Source: an uncultured Lachnospiraceae bacterium
Lineage (GTDB): Bacteria; Bacillota; Clostridia; Lachnospirales; Lachnospiraceae
Assembly: GCA_902781215.1 (NCBI GenBank)
Contig: CACZIO010000037.1
Coordinates: forward strand, 1-46,024
Direction of reading: 5' to 3'
Length of the DNA stretch: 46,024 bases
Part shown: positions 14,579-22,946 of the stretch, in pieces
How positions within the stretch are numbered: the first letter of the stretch is position 1
How the letters are laid out: each line of letters starts with the position of its first letter
Notes under the pieces: generated by a model
The model's database searches: none
Told to the model about the DNA's origin: nothing
The model's input: only the letters and a program-made list of their open reading frames with translations
Translations under genes and position numbers: made by a program

Positions 14579-15424
14579 ATGTGGCTGATTTCACAGTTCA
14601 GGCTCTACCGCGCGCTGCGCCAGTACGGCCGGGAAAAAAATATCAAGCGGATCCTGTCACAGGGGTGGGAGGACGTGCCCGGACTGCGGGACTTTTTTGC
14701 GGATGTCGAGCGCCGTCTGTATGGAGAGGAGCAGCAGAAGCTCCAGCAGAAGCAGGCGGAGTATCTGGCCCTGCAGAACCAGATCAATCCGCATTTCCTC
14801 TACAACAGTCTGGAGGCGATCCGGGCGGACGCGCTGATGGCGGGCTGCGAGGAGGTCGCGGAGACGACGGAGGCGCTGGCGACCTTTTACCGGTATACGA
14901 TCTCCAATGTGCGGGAATTCGTGACCTTTTCCGATGAGCTGGACAATGTGGAGAATTATTTCACTGTGCAGAAGTGCCGGTTCGGCGACAAGCTGTCGCT
15001 GGAGGTCGACATGGAAAATGAGGAGCTCCTGGAGGCGCGCATGCCCAAGCTCATCCTGCAGCCCCTGGTCGAAAACGCGATCGTGCACGGACTGGAGGGG
15101 AAGATCGAGGACGGGACGGTCCGCGTCCGGATTGAGAACAGTGACCGGACATTGTTTCTGTCGGTGCGGGACGACGGTGTCGGCATGCCCGGGGAGGAGG
15201 TCGACCGGATGAACCGGCGGTTTGCCGGGGAGGAAGGAACGGAGACGGCCGAGTCAGATGCCGGGGACGGCGCCCGGCCGGGGCGGCGGGGAGGTATCGC
15301 GCTCGCCAATGTCAACGCCCGGATCCGCCTCATGTTCGGGGAGGATTACGGACTGCAGATCTACAGCGTGGAGGGGGCCGGGACGGAGTGCCGCCTGACG
15401 CTGCCGCTGCTGTTTGAGCAGTGA
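14579..15424 (+). CDS. Sensor histidine kinase, LytS/YesM type, without membrane domain
   Basis: A 281-residue HPK7-type kinase that should phosphorylate the adjacent YesN-type regulator. Visible: LQNQINPHFLYNSLEAI (about 65-81) with phospho-acceptor H72, N-box PLVENAIVHG (162-171, N166), G-box VRDDGVGMPG (about 196-205), and a final GGIALANVNARIRLMFG (about 239-255). The family usually has an extracellular sensor with two membrane segments; here the protein starts only about 65 residues before the His box and has no membrane helix, so input must come from a partner or from the cytosol. A Glu/Ala/Gly/Arg-rich insert (about 215-237) interrupts the ATPase lobe before the last motif. The ATG at 14579 has no clear ribosome site. 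Confidence 0.87.
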   Translation: MWLISQFRLYRALRQYGREKNIKRILSQGWEDVPGLRDFFADVERRLYGEEQQKLQQKQAEYLALQNQINPHFLYNSLEAIRADALMAGCEEVAETTEALATFYRYTISNVREFVTFSDELDNVENYFTVQKCRFGDKLSLEVDMENEELLEARMPKLILQPLVENAIVHGLEGKIEDGTVRVRIENSDRTLFLSVRDDGVGMPGEEVDRMNRRFAGEEGTETAESDAGDGARPGRRGGIALANVNARIRLMFGEDYGLQIYSVEGAGTECRLTLPLLFEQ

Positions 15425-15425
15425 A

Positions 15426-15491
15426 AGTAGTGAAAAAAACGCCCGGCAGCGTCTTTATACTCCGGAGCTTTGTGCCGGAGCACAAACCTCC
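15426..15491 (+). repeat. Multi-hairpin repeat element, partial copy 3
   Basis: Right after the kinase stop: an A-rich H0-like arm AAAAAACGC with GCGT (looser than in other copies), then H1 in altered form (15464-15491), GGAG-C-TTTGTGC paired with GCACAAA-C-CTCC. It shares GAGCTTTGTGCC with copy 1 (5700-5711). H2 and H3 are not recognisable. Confidence 0.55.
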
Positions 15492-15622
15492 ATCTGATGC
15501 AAAAGAGAGATCCCCTGGAGACATGCCGGACAGCAGGCGGATGTGCTTTGGTCTTTTCTGTCTGAAGCATATAGGGCTGCCGGGCCGGCGAAAGACCTGA
15601 CGGGAAAAGCAAGAGAGTTTCT

Positions 15623-17233
15623 ATGATTGAAGAACTGATCCGTGTCGATCACGGGATTTTTACATATGCCGATACGCAGTACCTGATCGATCTGGCGATC
15701 TCGCGGGGAGAGTGTGTCGGCATTTTTGTCGATAATCACAGAACCTCAGGAACCGCCTGCATGAGGCTCTTCACGGGGCAGACCAGGATCGAGAGCGGGA
15801 CAGTATTTGCCGGTGGTGTCCGGATCGGCTACCAGGAGCTCTATCGCTGGATCAGGGAAAACACGGCGGTGGTCAACCGGGACCGCTTTATGTCCGGGGA
15901 ACTGACGGCCGGGGACTTTGTCTGTGCGATGCGGGGCGGCAGGAGCAGCAGCGCGTCCGGCCTGATGCGTGTGCGGGAAGAAAGGCTCCGCGGGGAGACT
16001 GTGGAAAAGATGCGCGGCCGGATGGGGATCGCTTTTCCCTGGGAGACGCCGCTGCCGGAGCTCTCCATGCTGGATTATTACCGGCTCGCGGTCTTCCAGG
16101 CCTGGATGGCCGGCAGGAAACTGATCGTTCTGGACCGGATCACGGAGATCCTGCGCCGCCAGGACCTGGATCAGTTTATGGAGTGCATCATGGTCGTGCT
16201 GGAGCAGGGAACGGCCGTTTATCTGTTGGATCTGGATGAAAATTACATGTTCCGCTATGCGTCCCGGATCGATGTGATGAAAAACCGCCGGCTGGTCTGG
16301 CACCTGGTCCCGGAGGAGTACGGAGACAAGCTGTATCAGGTCCTGGGATGGAGACGGGACCGGGGCGGAGAAGCCGGTTCTCAGCACAGGGAAGGGCAAA
16401 CTGCTTCAGAAGAACGGGCGGTGGAAAGACGTTTTTCGACAGAGGAAAACAGGAAAAGAAGCCTGTCGGAAGGAAGTTTTTCAGCAGAGGAAAAAAGGAA
16501 AAGAAGCCTGCCGGAAAGAACTGACACGAACAGATTCGGATATAAAGATGAGAATCAGGTGTTGCTGAAGGTCTCTGATCTGACCTTTGCGGAGCTCGCG
16601 CCCATGAATTTCCGCCTGGACCGGGGCGAGATCGGGATCCTGCAGGATGAAAACTACAGGACCGGCGCCACGATACGGGCATGCTTTCTGGGGGACGGGA
16701 GAGCAGGACAGGCGACGGGCTGGCAGCGGGGGACTTTTGTGCTGGACGGCAGGGCGTACACCCACCGGGAGCTGCAGAAGATGGTCGGCGGTCAGATCGC
16801 GGTCCAGATCGAGATGCCGGACCGCAGCGGCGGCGTTCTGTTCGACAACCTGACAGCGCTGGAAAATCTGAGCAGCAGCCTGATCCCCAAAGCGGGTAAG
16901 CATATCATCCGGAAGCCGCTGGTGGACAGCATCCTGCGGGAGGCCTCGGAGTGGTTTGACCGGGATGCCCTGCTGCAGCCAATCAGTAGCTGGCCCATGC
17001 CGGAGCGCCTCCGCCTCTCCTATTACAAGTGGTATCTGCTCAATCCGAAGCTCCTGATCTGCCTCTTTCCATTCCTGGGGCAGGAATCCATCCACCACGA
17101 GATGATCCTGGACCTGATCCTGCGCTGCGCCAAGCGGGGCATGGGAATCTGGATCGTCTCCTCCGGAATCAGTGAGATCCGCGAAAAGAGCGGCAGCAGG
17201 GACTTTCTCGACCGGCTGAGCTATCTGGACTGA
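15623..17233 (+). CDS. Motif-less double ABC-ATPase-like protein (pseudo-ATPase)
   Basis: A 536-residue protein with the overall plan of an MglA/RbsA ATPase but with its nucleotide motifs lost. Domain 1 (1-240): where Walker A should be is FVDNHRTSGTA (35-45), without Gly-Lys-Ser; LSMLDYYRLAVFQAWM (148-163) sits at the signature position, and LIVLD (167-171) at Walker B is followed by Arg instead of the catalytic Glu. Domain 2 (about 312-536): QDENYRTGAT (341-350) replaces the P-loop and LLICLFPF (477-484) replaces Walker B. The linker (243-310) is charged, with a duplicated FSxEExRKRSLxE unit. Encoded downstream of a two-component pair and a sugar importer, it may be a non-catalytic regulator or partner of such importers. 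The long intact frame argues against simple decay. Confidence 0.72.
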   Translation: MIEELIRVDHGIFTYADTQYLIDLAISRGECVGIFVDNHRTSGTACMRLFTGQTRIESGTVFAGGVRIGYQELYRWIRENTAVVNRDRFMSGELTAGDFVCAMRGGRSSSASGLMRVREERLRGETVEKMRGRMGIAFPWETPLPELSMLDYYRLAVFQAWMAGRKLIVLDRITEILRRQDLDQFMECIMVVLEQGTAVYLLDLDENYMFRYASRIDVMKNRRLVWHLVPEEYGDKLYQVLGWRRDRGGEAGSQHREGQTASEERAVERRFSTEENRKRSLSEGSFSAEEKRKRSLPERTDTNRFGYKDENQVLLKVSDLTFAELAPMNFRLDRGEIGILQDENYRTGATIRACFLGDGRAGQATGWQRGTFVLDGRAYTHRELQKMVGGQIAVQIEMPDRSGGVLFDNLTALENLSSSLIPKAGKHIIRKPLVDSILREASEWFDRDALLQPISSWPMPERLRLSYYKWYLLNPKLLICLFPFLGQESIHHEMILDLILRCAKRGMGIWIVSSGISEIREKSGSRDFLDRLSYLD

Positions 17234-17349
17234 AAAGTCCGGGACATACAGAGAAACCGCCCGACGGAGGCGCCCGCTGAATTCGGAGCAAAAATATCCG
17301 TCAGTGTTGTTGACAGCATTGCTGCCGGGTATGCATAAAACTGCGTGGC

Positions 17350-17604
17350 TTGCGTCATACAGCCATGGAGCGCAAGTATAATCAAAAAAATGAAAAAAAC
17401 TGCAGAAAAAGAGTTCATCAGATCGGCGAGAGAGTATTTCACCTGCTCAGAGGAGAGGTCTATGAGATATTCGGCAGTTATTATTTTACATTCGGAGGAG
17501 CCAGGAGCGTCTCCGGCTATGTGGAAGGGATAGAAGGCGTCGACTGGTGGACGGGAGAGGAGCCCCTCCCCGGTCAGACCTTTGTGTTGTTCAGTGAACG
17601 TTGA
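17350..17604 (+). pseudogene. Remnant of a metallophosphoesterase gene
   Basis: The 357-bp gap between two genes holds an 84-codon frame whose middle (HQIGERVFHLLRGEVYEI, YYFTFGGARS, then DWWTGEEPLP) looks like the central part of a calcineurin-type phosphoesterase common in Clostridia, in which a GGARS segment is followed by a Trp-Trp-x-x-Glu. The N-terminal metal-binding Asp/His motif and the whole C-terminal half are absent, and there is no ribosome site. A decayed fragment is the simplest reading; it overlaps the end of the convergent beta-helix gene by 14 bp. The remaining part of the gap (17234-17349) shows nothing. Confidence 0.45.
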
Positions 17605-20104
17605 GATTCTCATAGGTCGGAAAGGCGGGCAGGGGCATGTCGGCGTCGTCGTCGATGTAGGCGTTTTCGTAGGTGCTGACGCCGCTGGCGCCGAAGCGAA
17701 GGATGGAGGCGCCGCCGCTGAGCCAGCCAACGTGGCGGTAGCGGTTGCCGTAGGCGGTGACGTTGGAGGTATGGCCTCCGCCGCCGGGGGTGCCGATGCC
17801 GATGGCGGCCTCGGCGCAGTCGGTGAGGAGGTTGTCCACGATTAGGATGTCGCGGGTGCCGTGCCCGCCGTGCTCGCAGCCGGCCTCGATGCCGCCGTCG
17901 CAGTCCTTGACGGTGTTGCCGATGAAATCGATGTTCTGGGCGCCGTCCGCGTAGATGGCAAAGCCCGTGTCATAGAGGCAGTGGCAGTTGGTGATGGTGT
18001 TTCCGTAGACCAGTGCTCCGCGTGGGTAGTCGACGCTCGAAGGGGCATTGCCGTAGTTGCCGGACAGGCAGATGGCGATGTTGCCGGTGTCGTCGAGGCG
18101 GTTGCCGACGATGTTGACGTCGGCGACGTTGGCGGAGACGGCGATGGCCTCGGACCAGCCGGTCTCGCAGTTCTCGATGGAGTTGCGGAAGAGGAGCACG
18201 TTGGAAATGGTGCTGCCGCTGCGGCCCATCAGGAGGATGGCGTTGGCGCAGTGATCCTCGCTCTTGGGGCTGGGCGTCGTGATGTTGTGGATATAGAGGT
18301 CACTCACGACGACATGGTGGGTGCCGGGCTCCAGCAGGATGGCGCTGGAATCACGGCCGTGGGCGTTCCGGACGGTGAAGCCGGACAGCTGGACATAGCT
18401 GCAGCCGTAGAGCCAGAACATGGAGGGGCCGCTCTGATCCTGGTCGTGGCCGTTGAGGCCGGATCCGTCAAAAACGACATCCTCGCCGGGCGCCGCCGCG
18501 ATGGTGATCCAGGCGTCGGGCCTGCCCTGCACGCCGCCGTAGAGGCGGATCTTGCGGTTGTAGACGCCGCCCCGCAGATAGAGGGTATCTCCGGGCCCCA
18601 GGCTGTTGATGATGCCCTGGACGTCGTCGGAGGGGCCTGCGTAATAGACCTCGCCCTGAGAAGAAGGCGCCGTCACCCCGGTCTCGATGACCCGGCGGGC
18701 GTGCGCCTGGAAATCCTCGTCGCCCCGCAGCTGGTATTCGTGCTGCCAGGGGGCATAGTTCGATGATTCCGCAGGCGCGGCTTCAATGTCCTCGCGCTCG
18801 TGCAGAGTCCCTGAGAACTCCTTATCCGGGTCCACGGACAGGAGCGCTTTACGGATCTCGTCCGTCAGTTTGTTCTGGTCCTCACTGTCCAGGTAATTGG
18901 AGGTGCGGATGACGCAGGTGCCCTCGACGGCGACCGAACCTGCGTCCATGACACTGCCTGTAAAAAAGGCCAGGCGCTGCGCGCGGGCTTTTGCCGACTC
19001 TTCCGTGGCGAAGATCTCGACCGCGCCGCCGCCGTTGGTGCCCAGCATGACGACGTCGATGGAGGGACCGGAGGATTCAGGCTCAGAGGACGATTCCGCC
19101 TGTGCTGCAGTTTCCCCGGCCGCGGTTGTTGTGGATGTGGCTGATGCGGTATCTCCGTCAGCAGCTGTGGCGGAAGCTGTTGATGCCGCAGTCGATGCAG
19201 GATCTCCGTCAACAGCTGTTGAAGAGGCAGTAGAAGCTGTTGTGGAGGCATTTTTTGATTCCTCTGCTTCCGTTTCCGCCTTTTTCTTTTCTATTTCTTT
19301 GTCTTTTTCCTTTTCGTTATCAGAACCCTTATCCTTTTCGTTATCAGAATCCTTATCCTTCTTTTTTTCCTGTTCTTTTTCGAAGGCCTCCTGCGGGAGC
19401 AGGGACCGGTCGATGCGGTCGTCCAGGAAATAGACGCAGCCGGTGTAGCCGTCCTCCCTGCCGAGGAGGCCGTTGGGATCATGCTCCGCGGTGACGGCCT
19501 GGGCCTGTACAACGGTGTCGATCTTCGCCAGGCGGTCCTTGACGAAGGTGTCCGGCGGCGCCGTGACGTTGGTCAGCATCTGAACGCTGTCGGTGTAGGC
19601 CTTCTGCGCCTTTTCGACAGCCTCGACCTGCTCTGTGTAATCGGGGACTTCGGGGACCTCCGGTATGGTCTTCATGGCCTTCTCGACGGCGGCTTCGGCG
19701 GCCTGTGCCTCGATCTGCTGGACCTCCATGTCCGCCCGGCGGAAGCTGTTTACGAGCGTCTGGGGCTGGAAGGGATCGATCTGGACGGGCACTTCCACAA
19801 AGACCTTGGAAGCCTTGTCGACGGCCTTCTGCAGGTCTTTTTTCGTCCTGGGCTCATAGGCGTCGGCATCCTTGTCCAGGAGGCCCTGCGCCGCGTCAAT
19901 GACACCCTGCAGGCGGTCGTTCTCGGCGCCGGTCTGCGCCGCGGCCTCGTTGTAGGGAGCGATCTTTCCGTTATAATCCTCCGCAGCTGTGTTGTAGGAA
20001 TTGATGGCGGCGGAGGCCTGACTGCGGGCCCGCCAGAGCAGGATGCCGAAGACAGCTGCGATGACAGCGGCGACGATCGCGAAAAAGGCAATGATTTTTT
20101 TCAT
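17591..20104 (-). CDS. Membrane-anchored right-handed beta-helix surface protein
   Basis: An 837-residue extracellular protein. Residues 2-24 are an uncleaved signal anchor (KKIIAFFAIVAAVIAAVFG). Residues 25-200 are helical and Ala/Glu/Lys/Gln-rich, probably coiled-coil. Two related small domains follow: one around EHDPNGLLGREDGYTGCVYF (about 210-229), and one around VVMLGTNGGGAVEIFATEE (about 343-361), ending CVIRTSNYL. They are separated by a highly charged linker with an imperfect KDKDSDNEKDKGSDNEK repeat and a Thr/Ala/Ser-rich stretch. Residues about 480-837 are a parallel beta-helix (YAGPSDDVQGIINSLGPGDT, then many G-N/V-x-N turns such as IVGNRLDDTGN), the fold of pectate lyases and other polysaccharide-acting proteins. 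Catalytic residues cannot be assigned. The start MKKII (20104) is preferred over one 11 codons upstream. Confidence 0.82.
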   Translation of the reverse strand: MKKIIAFFAIVAAVIAAVFGILLWRARSQASAAINSYNTAAEDYNGKIAPYNEAAAQTGAENDRLQGVIDAAQGLLDKDADAYEPRTKKDLQKAVDKASKVFVEVPVQIDPFQPQTLVNSFRRADMEVQQIEAQAAEAAVEKAMKTIPEVPEVPDYTEQVEAVEKAQKAYTDSVQMLTNVTAPPDTFVKDRLAKIDTVVQAQAVTAEHDPNGLLGREDGYTGCVYFLDDRIDRSLLPQEAFEKEQEKKKDKDSDNEKDKGSDNEKEKDKEIEKKKAETEAEESKNASTTASTASSTAVDGDPASTAASTASATAADGDTASATSTTTAAGETAAQAESSSEPESSGPSIDVVMLGTNGGGAVEIFATEESAKARAQRLAFFTGSVMDAGSVAVEGTCVIRTSNYLDSEDQNKLTDEIRKALLSVDPDKEFSGTLHEREDIEAAPAESSNYAPWQHEYQLRGDEDFQAHARRVIETGVTAPSSQGEVYYAGPSDDVQGIINSLGPGDTLYLRGGVYNRKIRLYGGVQGRPDAWITIAAAPGEDVVFDGSGLNGHDQDQSGPSMFWLYGCSYVQLSGFTVRNAHGRDSSAILLEPGTHHVVVSDLYIHNITTPSPKSEDHCANAILLMGRSGSTISNVLLFRNSIENCETGWSEAIAVSANVADVNIVGNRLDDTGNIAICLSGNYGNAPSSVDYPRGALVYGNTITNCHCLYDTGFAIYADGAQNIDFIGNTVKDCDGGIEAGCEHGGHGTRDILIVDNLLTDCAEAAIGIGTPGGGGHTSNVTAYGNRYRHVGWLSGGASILRFGASGVSTYENAYIDDDADMPLPAFPTYENLNVH

Positions 20105-20146
20105 AGTGATTCCCTGTGCGTGGATAAAAAAGGACAACCGGGTATC

Positions 20147-21511
20147 TTACACATTCTCCTCGCGGAGTTCGGGCAGGACGACGCGCAGCATGGTGATGAA
20201 GCAGGCGAGTCCGCCGACGACGTTGGAAATGGGCTCTGCGGCGAAGACGCCGGTGGTGTCCATGTGGAAGACGTAGGGCAGGAGGTAGGTCAGGGGAATG
20301 ACAATGACTGCCTTGCGGAAGAGGGAAAAGAAGATGGCGTGGTTCTTCTTGCCCAGGGATTTAAAGGTGGACTGGCCGCCATGCTGGAAGACCATGAAAA
20401 TAAAGGTCGAAAAGTAGAGGTTGAAGCAGGGCAGGGCGGTCTCCTTCAGGACCGGGTCGGAGCTGAAGATGCCCAGCAGGAACATGGGAAAAAGGCGCAT
20501 GATGCTCCAGACGATGATGCAGTAGCCAAAGCTCATGACGAACATGATCTTGCCGGCATCGAGGACATTGTGCATGCGGCGAGCGCCGTAGTTGTAGCTC
20601 ATGATGGGTGAGGTGCCCTCGGAGATGGCCAGAAGGGGCGTCTCGAACATCTGGCGGGCGGAGTTGATCATGGTCATTGCGGAGACATAGATATCGCCGC
20701 CGGTGTGGGCGAGCACGTTGTTGCAGCTGATCGAGACGACGCTGTTGGTGAACTGCATGATGAAGGCGGCCATGCCGAGCCCCATGATCTTGCGCGCGCG
20801 GGGGCCGCATCTGCGGACCTCGTCGCCGCGGAGCATGTGCAGCCGGTAGTCGACCTTTTTCCCGAGGAGAAAACGCAGAACAAAGGCGGCCGACAGGGCC
20901 TGGGAGAAGACAGTCGCGATCGCGGCGCCCTCCACCCCCATGCCGAGGGCGAAGATCAGGATGGGGTCCAGGATGATATTGGTGCCGGCGCCCAGGATGA
21001 CGGTGGTCATCGCGGTGGTCGAGTAGCCCTGCGCCGTGATAAAGGGGTTCATGCCGGTTGCGATCATGGAGAAGATGTTGCCCAGCAGATAGATGCGCAG
21101 GTAGGGCATGGCGTAGATCAGGGCGTTCTCCGAGGCGCCGAAGGCGATCAGGATGGGGCGGCCGAAAACTTCGCCGAAAACGGTCAGGATGACAGCGGTC
21201 ACGACCAGCAGGAAAAAGGCCGTGTTCTGGATGGCAGAGGCCTCCTCCCGGCGTCCGGCGCCGCGCGCCATGGAAAAGAGGGGCGCGCCGCCGCTGCCGT
21301 ACATGTTGGTGAAGGCTGTGATCAGGATGACCAGGGGAAAGCAGAGGCCGACGGCGCCCAGGGCCGCGGTCCCGATCTCCGGAATACGGGCGATGTAGAT
21401 CCGGTCCACGATGTTGTAGAGCAGGTTCAGGATCTGTGCCACCAGCATGGGGAGCGCTGTTGCCAATATATTGTGAAGGGTATTTCCGTTATCAAAATCA
21501 ACTCGTTTCAT
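20147..21511 (-). CDS. MATE family multidrug/cation efflux transporter
   Basis: A 454-residue membrane protein with twelve hydrophobic segments, exporting organic cations or drugs by Na+ or H+ exchange. Family-like segments: LPMLVAQILNLLYNIVDRIYI (helix 1, about 20-40, written here with its ends only approximate), the TNMYGSGGAPL loop (about 68-78), AQGYSTTAMTTVILGAGTN (about 143-161), and the repeat-half equivalent SNVLA/EGTSPIMSYNYGAR (about 278-291). I chose MKRVDFDNGN (21511), which fits the family start; an ATG directly after the mnmA stop (21571, TGAATG) would add 20 residues and allow translational coupling, but neither start has a clear ribosome site. Downstream of mnmA in a minus-strand run. 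Confidence 0.88.
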   Translation of the reverse strand: MKRVDFDNGNTLHNILATALPMLVAQILNLLYNIVDRIYIARIPEIGTAALGAVGLCFPLVILITAFTNMYGSGGAPLFSMARGAGRREEASAIQNTAFFLLVVTAVILTVFGEVFGRPILIAFGASENALIYAMPYLRIYLLGNIFSMIATGMNPFITAQGYSTTAMTTVILGAGTNIILDPILIFALGMGVEGAAIATVFSQALSAAFVLRFLLGKKVDYRLHMLRGDEVRRCGPRARKIMGLGMAAFIMQFTNSVVSISCNNVLAHTGGDIYVSAMTMINSARQMFETPLLAISEGTSPIMSYNYGARRMHNVLDAGKIMFVMSFGYCIIVWSIMRLFPMFLLGIFSSDPVLKETALPCFNLYFSTFIFMVFQHGGQSTFKSLGKKNHAIFFSLFRKAVIVIPLTYLLPYVFHMDTTGVFAAEPISNVVGGLACFITMLRVVLPELREENV

Positions 21512-21571
21512 GATTACAGACGATGGGTCCTTTCTAAAAATGTATCGGGAGGAACCGGGGGAACGGTTCAT

Positions 21572-22774
21572 TCAGATAATGAAGCCGCCGCCGATGAGGC
21601 AGTCGTCATCATCGTAGAAGACGGCGGTCTGGCCGGGGGCGGGGGCGCGGACGGGCGCGTCAAAGTGGATGCGGAGGGTCCCGTCCTCCAGCATCTGCAG
21701 TTCGGAGTCCGCCGCCGCGTGGTGGTAGCGGATCTTGGATCTGGCGCGCAGGGTCTGTCCGGGCGCAAGGCCGGGGATGGAGAGAAAATTGACGTCCCGG
21801 CACAGGACGGTCCGGTGGAAGAGGGCGGGCTCGTCGGAGAGCACGACTTCATCGGCGGCGGGCCGGATCTCTTTGACATAGACGGGGCGGCCCAGGGCGA
21901 TGCCCAGGCCCTTGCGCTGACCGACGGTATAGTGGGTGATGCCCTTGTGCATGCCCAGGCGGTTTCCGTCTTCGTCGACGAACCAGCCGGGGGCGGGGAC
22001 CCGCCAGAAATCCTCCGCTTCCGGGCTTCCTTCGGGGCCGTCTTCATGCGGCGCCGGGGGAATGGTTTTTTCCTGACTTGTGTCGTCCCCGGACGGTGTG
22101 GATCCGGATACGGGCGCAGGCCTTCCCTGGATCGTTTCTCTTTTTTGTATGTAGTCCTGCAGAAAATCAGAGTAGTGGCCGTCGGTCACAAAGCAGATTT
22201 CCTGGGAGTCGGGCTTGTCCGCGACGGGGAGGCCGGCCTCCTGCGCGATGCGGCGGACGTCGTCCTTGCTGTAGTCGCCGAGGGGCATGAGAGTCGCGGC
22301 CAGCTGTTCCTGACTGAGACGGCAGAGCATGTAGGTCTGGTCCTTGGCGGCGTACCGGGCGGTTTTGACGGTATAGCGGCCGTTGTCGAGACGAAGGACG
22401 TGGGCGTAGTGGCCTGTGGCGACGTAGTCCGCCTCCATGACCTTCGCGGCGTAGAGCATTTTGTCCCACTTGATGGAGCGGTTGCAGATGACGCAGGGGT
22501 TGGGGGTCTGGCCGCGCAGATAGCTGGCGGCAAAGGGGTCGACGACATCGCGGGCAAATTCGCGTGTGCAGTTCAGGGTGTAGTATTGGATCCCCAGCTT
22601 CCAGGCGACTCTGCGGGCGTCGTCGATCTCACAGCAGCGGCTCTCGGCGCCGTCTTCGCCCTCCCAGGTGCGGAGCGTCACGCCGCACACTTCGTATCCT
22701 TCCTTCTGCAGCAGGTATGCTGCCACAGCGCTGTCCACACCTCCGGACATGCCGACCAGTACTTTTTTATTCAT
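21572..22774 (-). CDS. mnmA: tRNA-specific 2-thiouridylase MnmA
   Basis: Thiolates U34 of tRNA-Lys, -Glu and -Gln at position 2 using a persulfide relayed from a cysteine desulfurase. Motifs: PP-loop SGGVDS at 10-15, catalytic C94 in NPCVICN, TGHYAH at 120-125, and second catalytic C194 in SQEICFV. The core is 360 residues in most bacteria; this one has 400 because of a hydrophilic insert (about 211-262, rich in Pro/Ser/Asp/Glu) between the catalytic domain and the central domain that begins PGWFVDEDG. The ATG at 22774 follows GAAAGG. A folded leader (22786-22826) precedes it. No desulfurase gene is adjacent. Confidence 0.94.
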   Translation of the reverse strand: MNKKVLVGMSGGVDSAVAAYLLQKEGYEVCGVTLRTWEGEDGAESRCCEIDDARRVAWKLGIQYYTLNCTREFARDVVDPFAASYLRGQTPNPCVICNRSIKWDKMLYAAKVMEADYVATGHYAHVLRLDNGRYTVKTARYAAKDQTYMLCRLSQEQLAATLMPLGDYSKDDVRRIAQEAGLPVADKPDSQEICFVTDGHYSDFLQDYIQKRETIQGRPAPVSGSTPSGDDTSQEKTIPPAPHEDGPEGSPEAEDFWRVPAPGWFVDEDGNRLGMHKGITHYTVGQRKGLGIALGRPVYVKEIRPAADEVVLSDEPALFHRTVLCRDVNFLSIPGLAPGQTLRARSKIRYHHAAADSELQMLEDGTLRIHFDAPVRAPAPGQTAVFYDDDDCLIGGGFII

Positions 22775-22785
22775 GAAATCCTTTC

Positions 22786-22826
22786 AGGTGCCTGCAGGGC
22801 TTCGAACGATGGGAAGCGCGGCACCT
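22786..22826 (-). promoter_or_regulatory. Hairpin in the mnmA leader
   Basis: On the minus strand AGGTGCC pairs with GGCACCT, with an inner GCTTC/GAAGC stem; it ends directly before the GAAAGG ribosome site of mnmA. On the plus strand the same structure is followed by T5 and would look like a terminator, but no plus-strand gene precedes it. Confidence 0.4.
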
Positions 22827-22918
22827 TTTTCAAAAATAGGCTGAATATAAATGGTCGGGACAGAGCGGTGAGCCCGTCCCTGTAGTACCCGGAATGGTAC
22901 GCCGTTTTTCATGAAAAA

Positions 22919-22945
22919 GGGACCATAGAACCGTCCCCGTGGTCC
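22919..22945 (+). repeat. REP-like AGAACCGTCCC element at the helD end
   Basis: Arms GGACCA (22920-22925) and TGGTCC (22940-22945) pair perfectly around the core TAGAACCGTCCCCG; ends 2 bp before the stop codon of the helicase gene. Confidence 0.7.
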
Positions 22946-22946
22946 T

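Noticed and set aside
20705-22885. 726-codon plus-strand frame opposite MATE and MnmA
   Set aside because: Spans two real genes on the other strand and has Gly/Asp/Val antisense composition without motifs.
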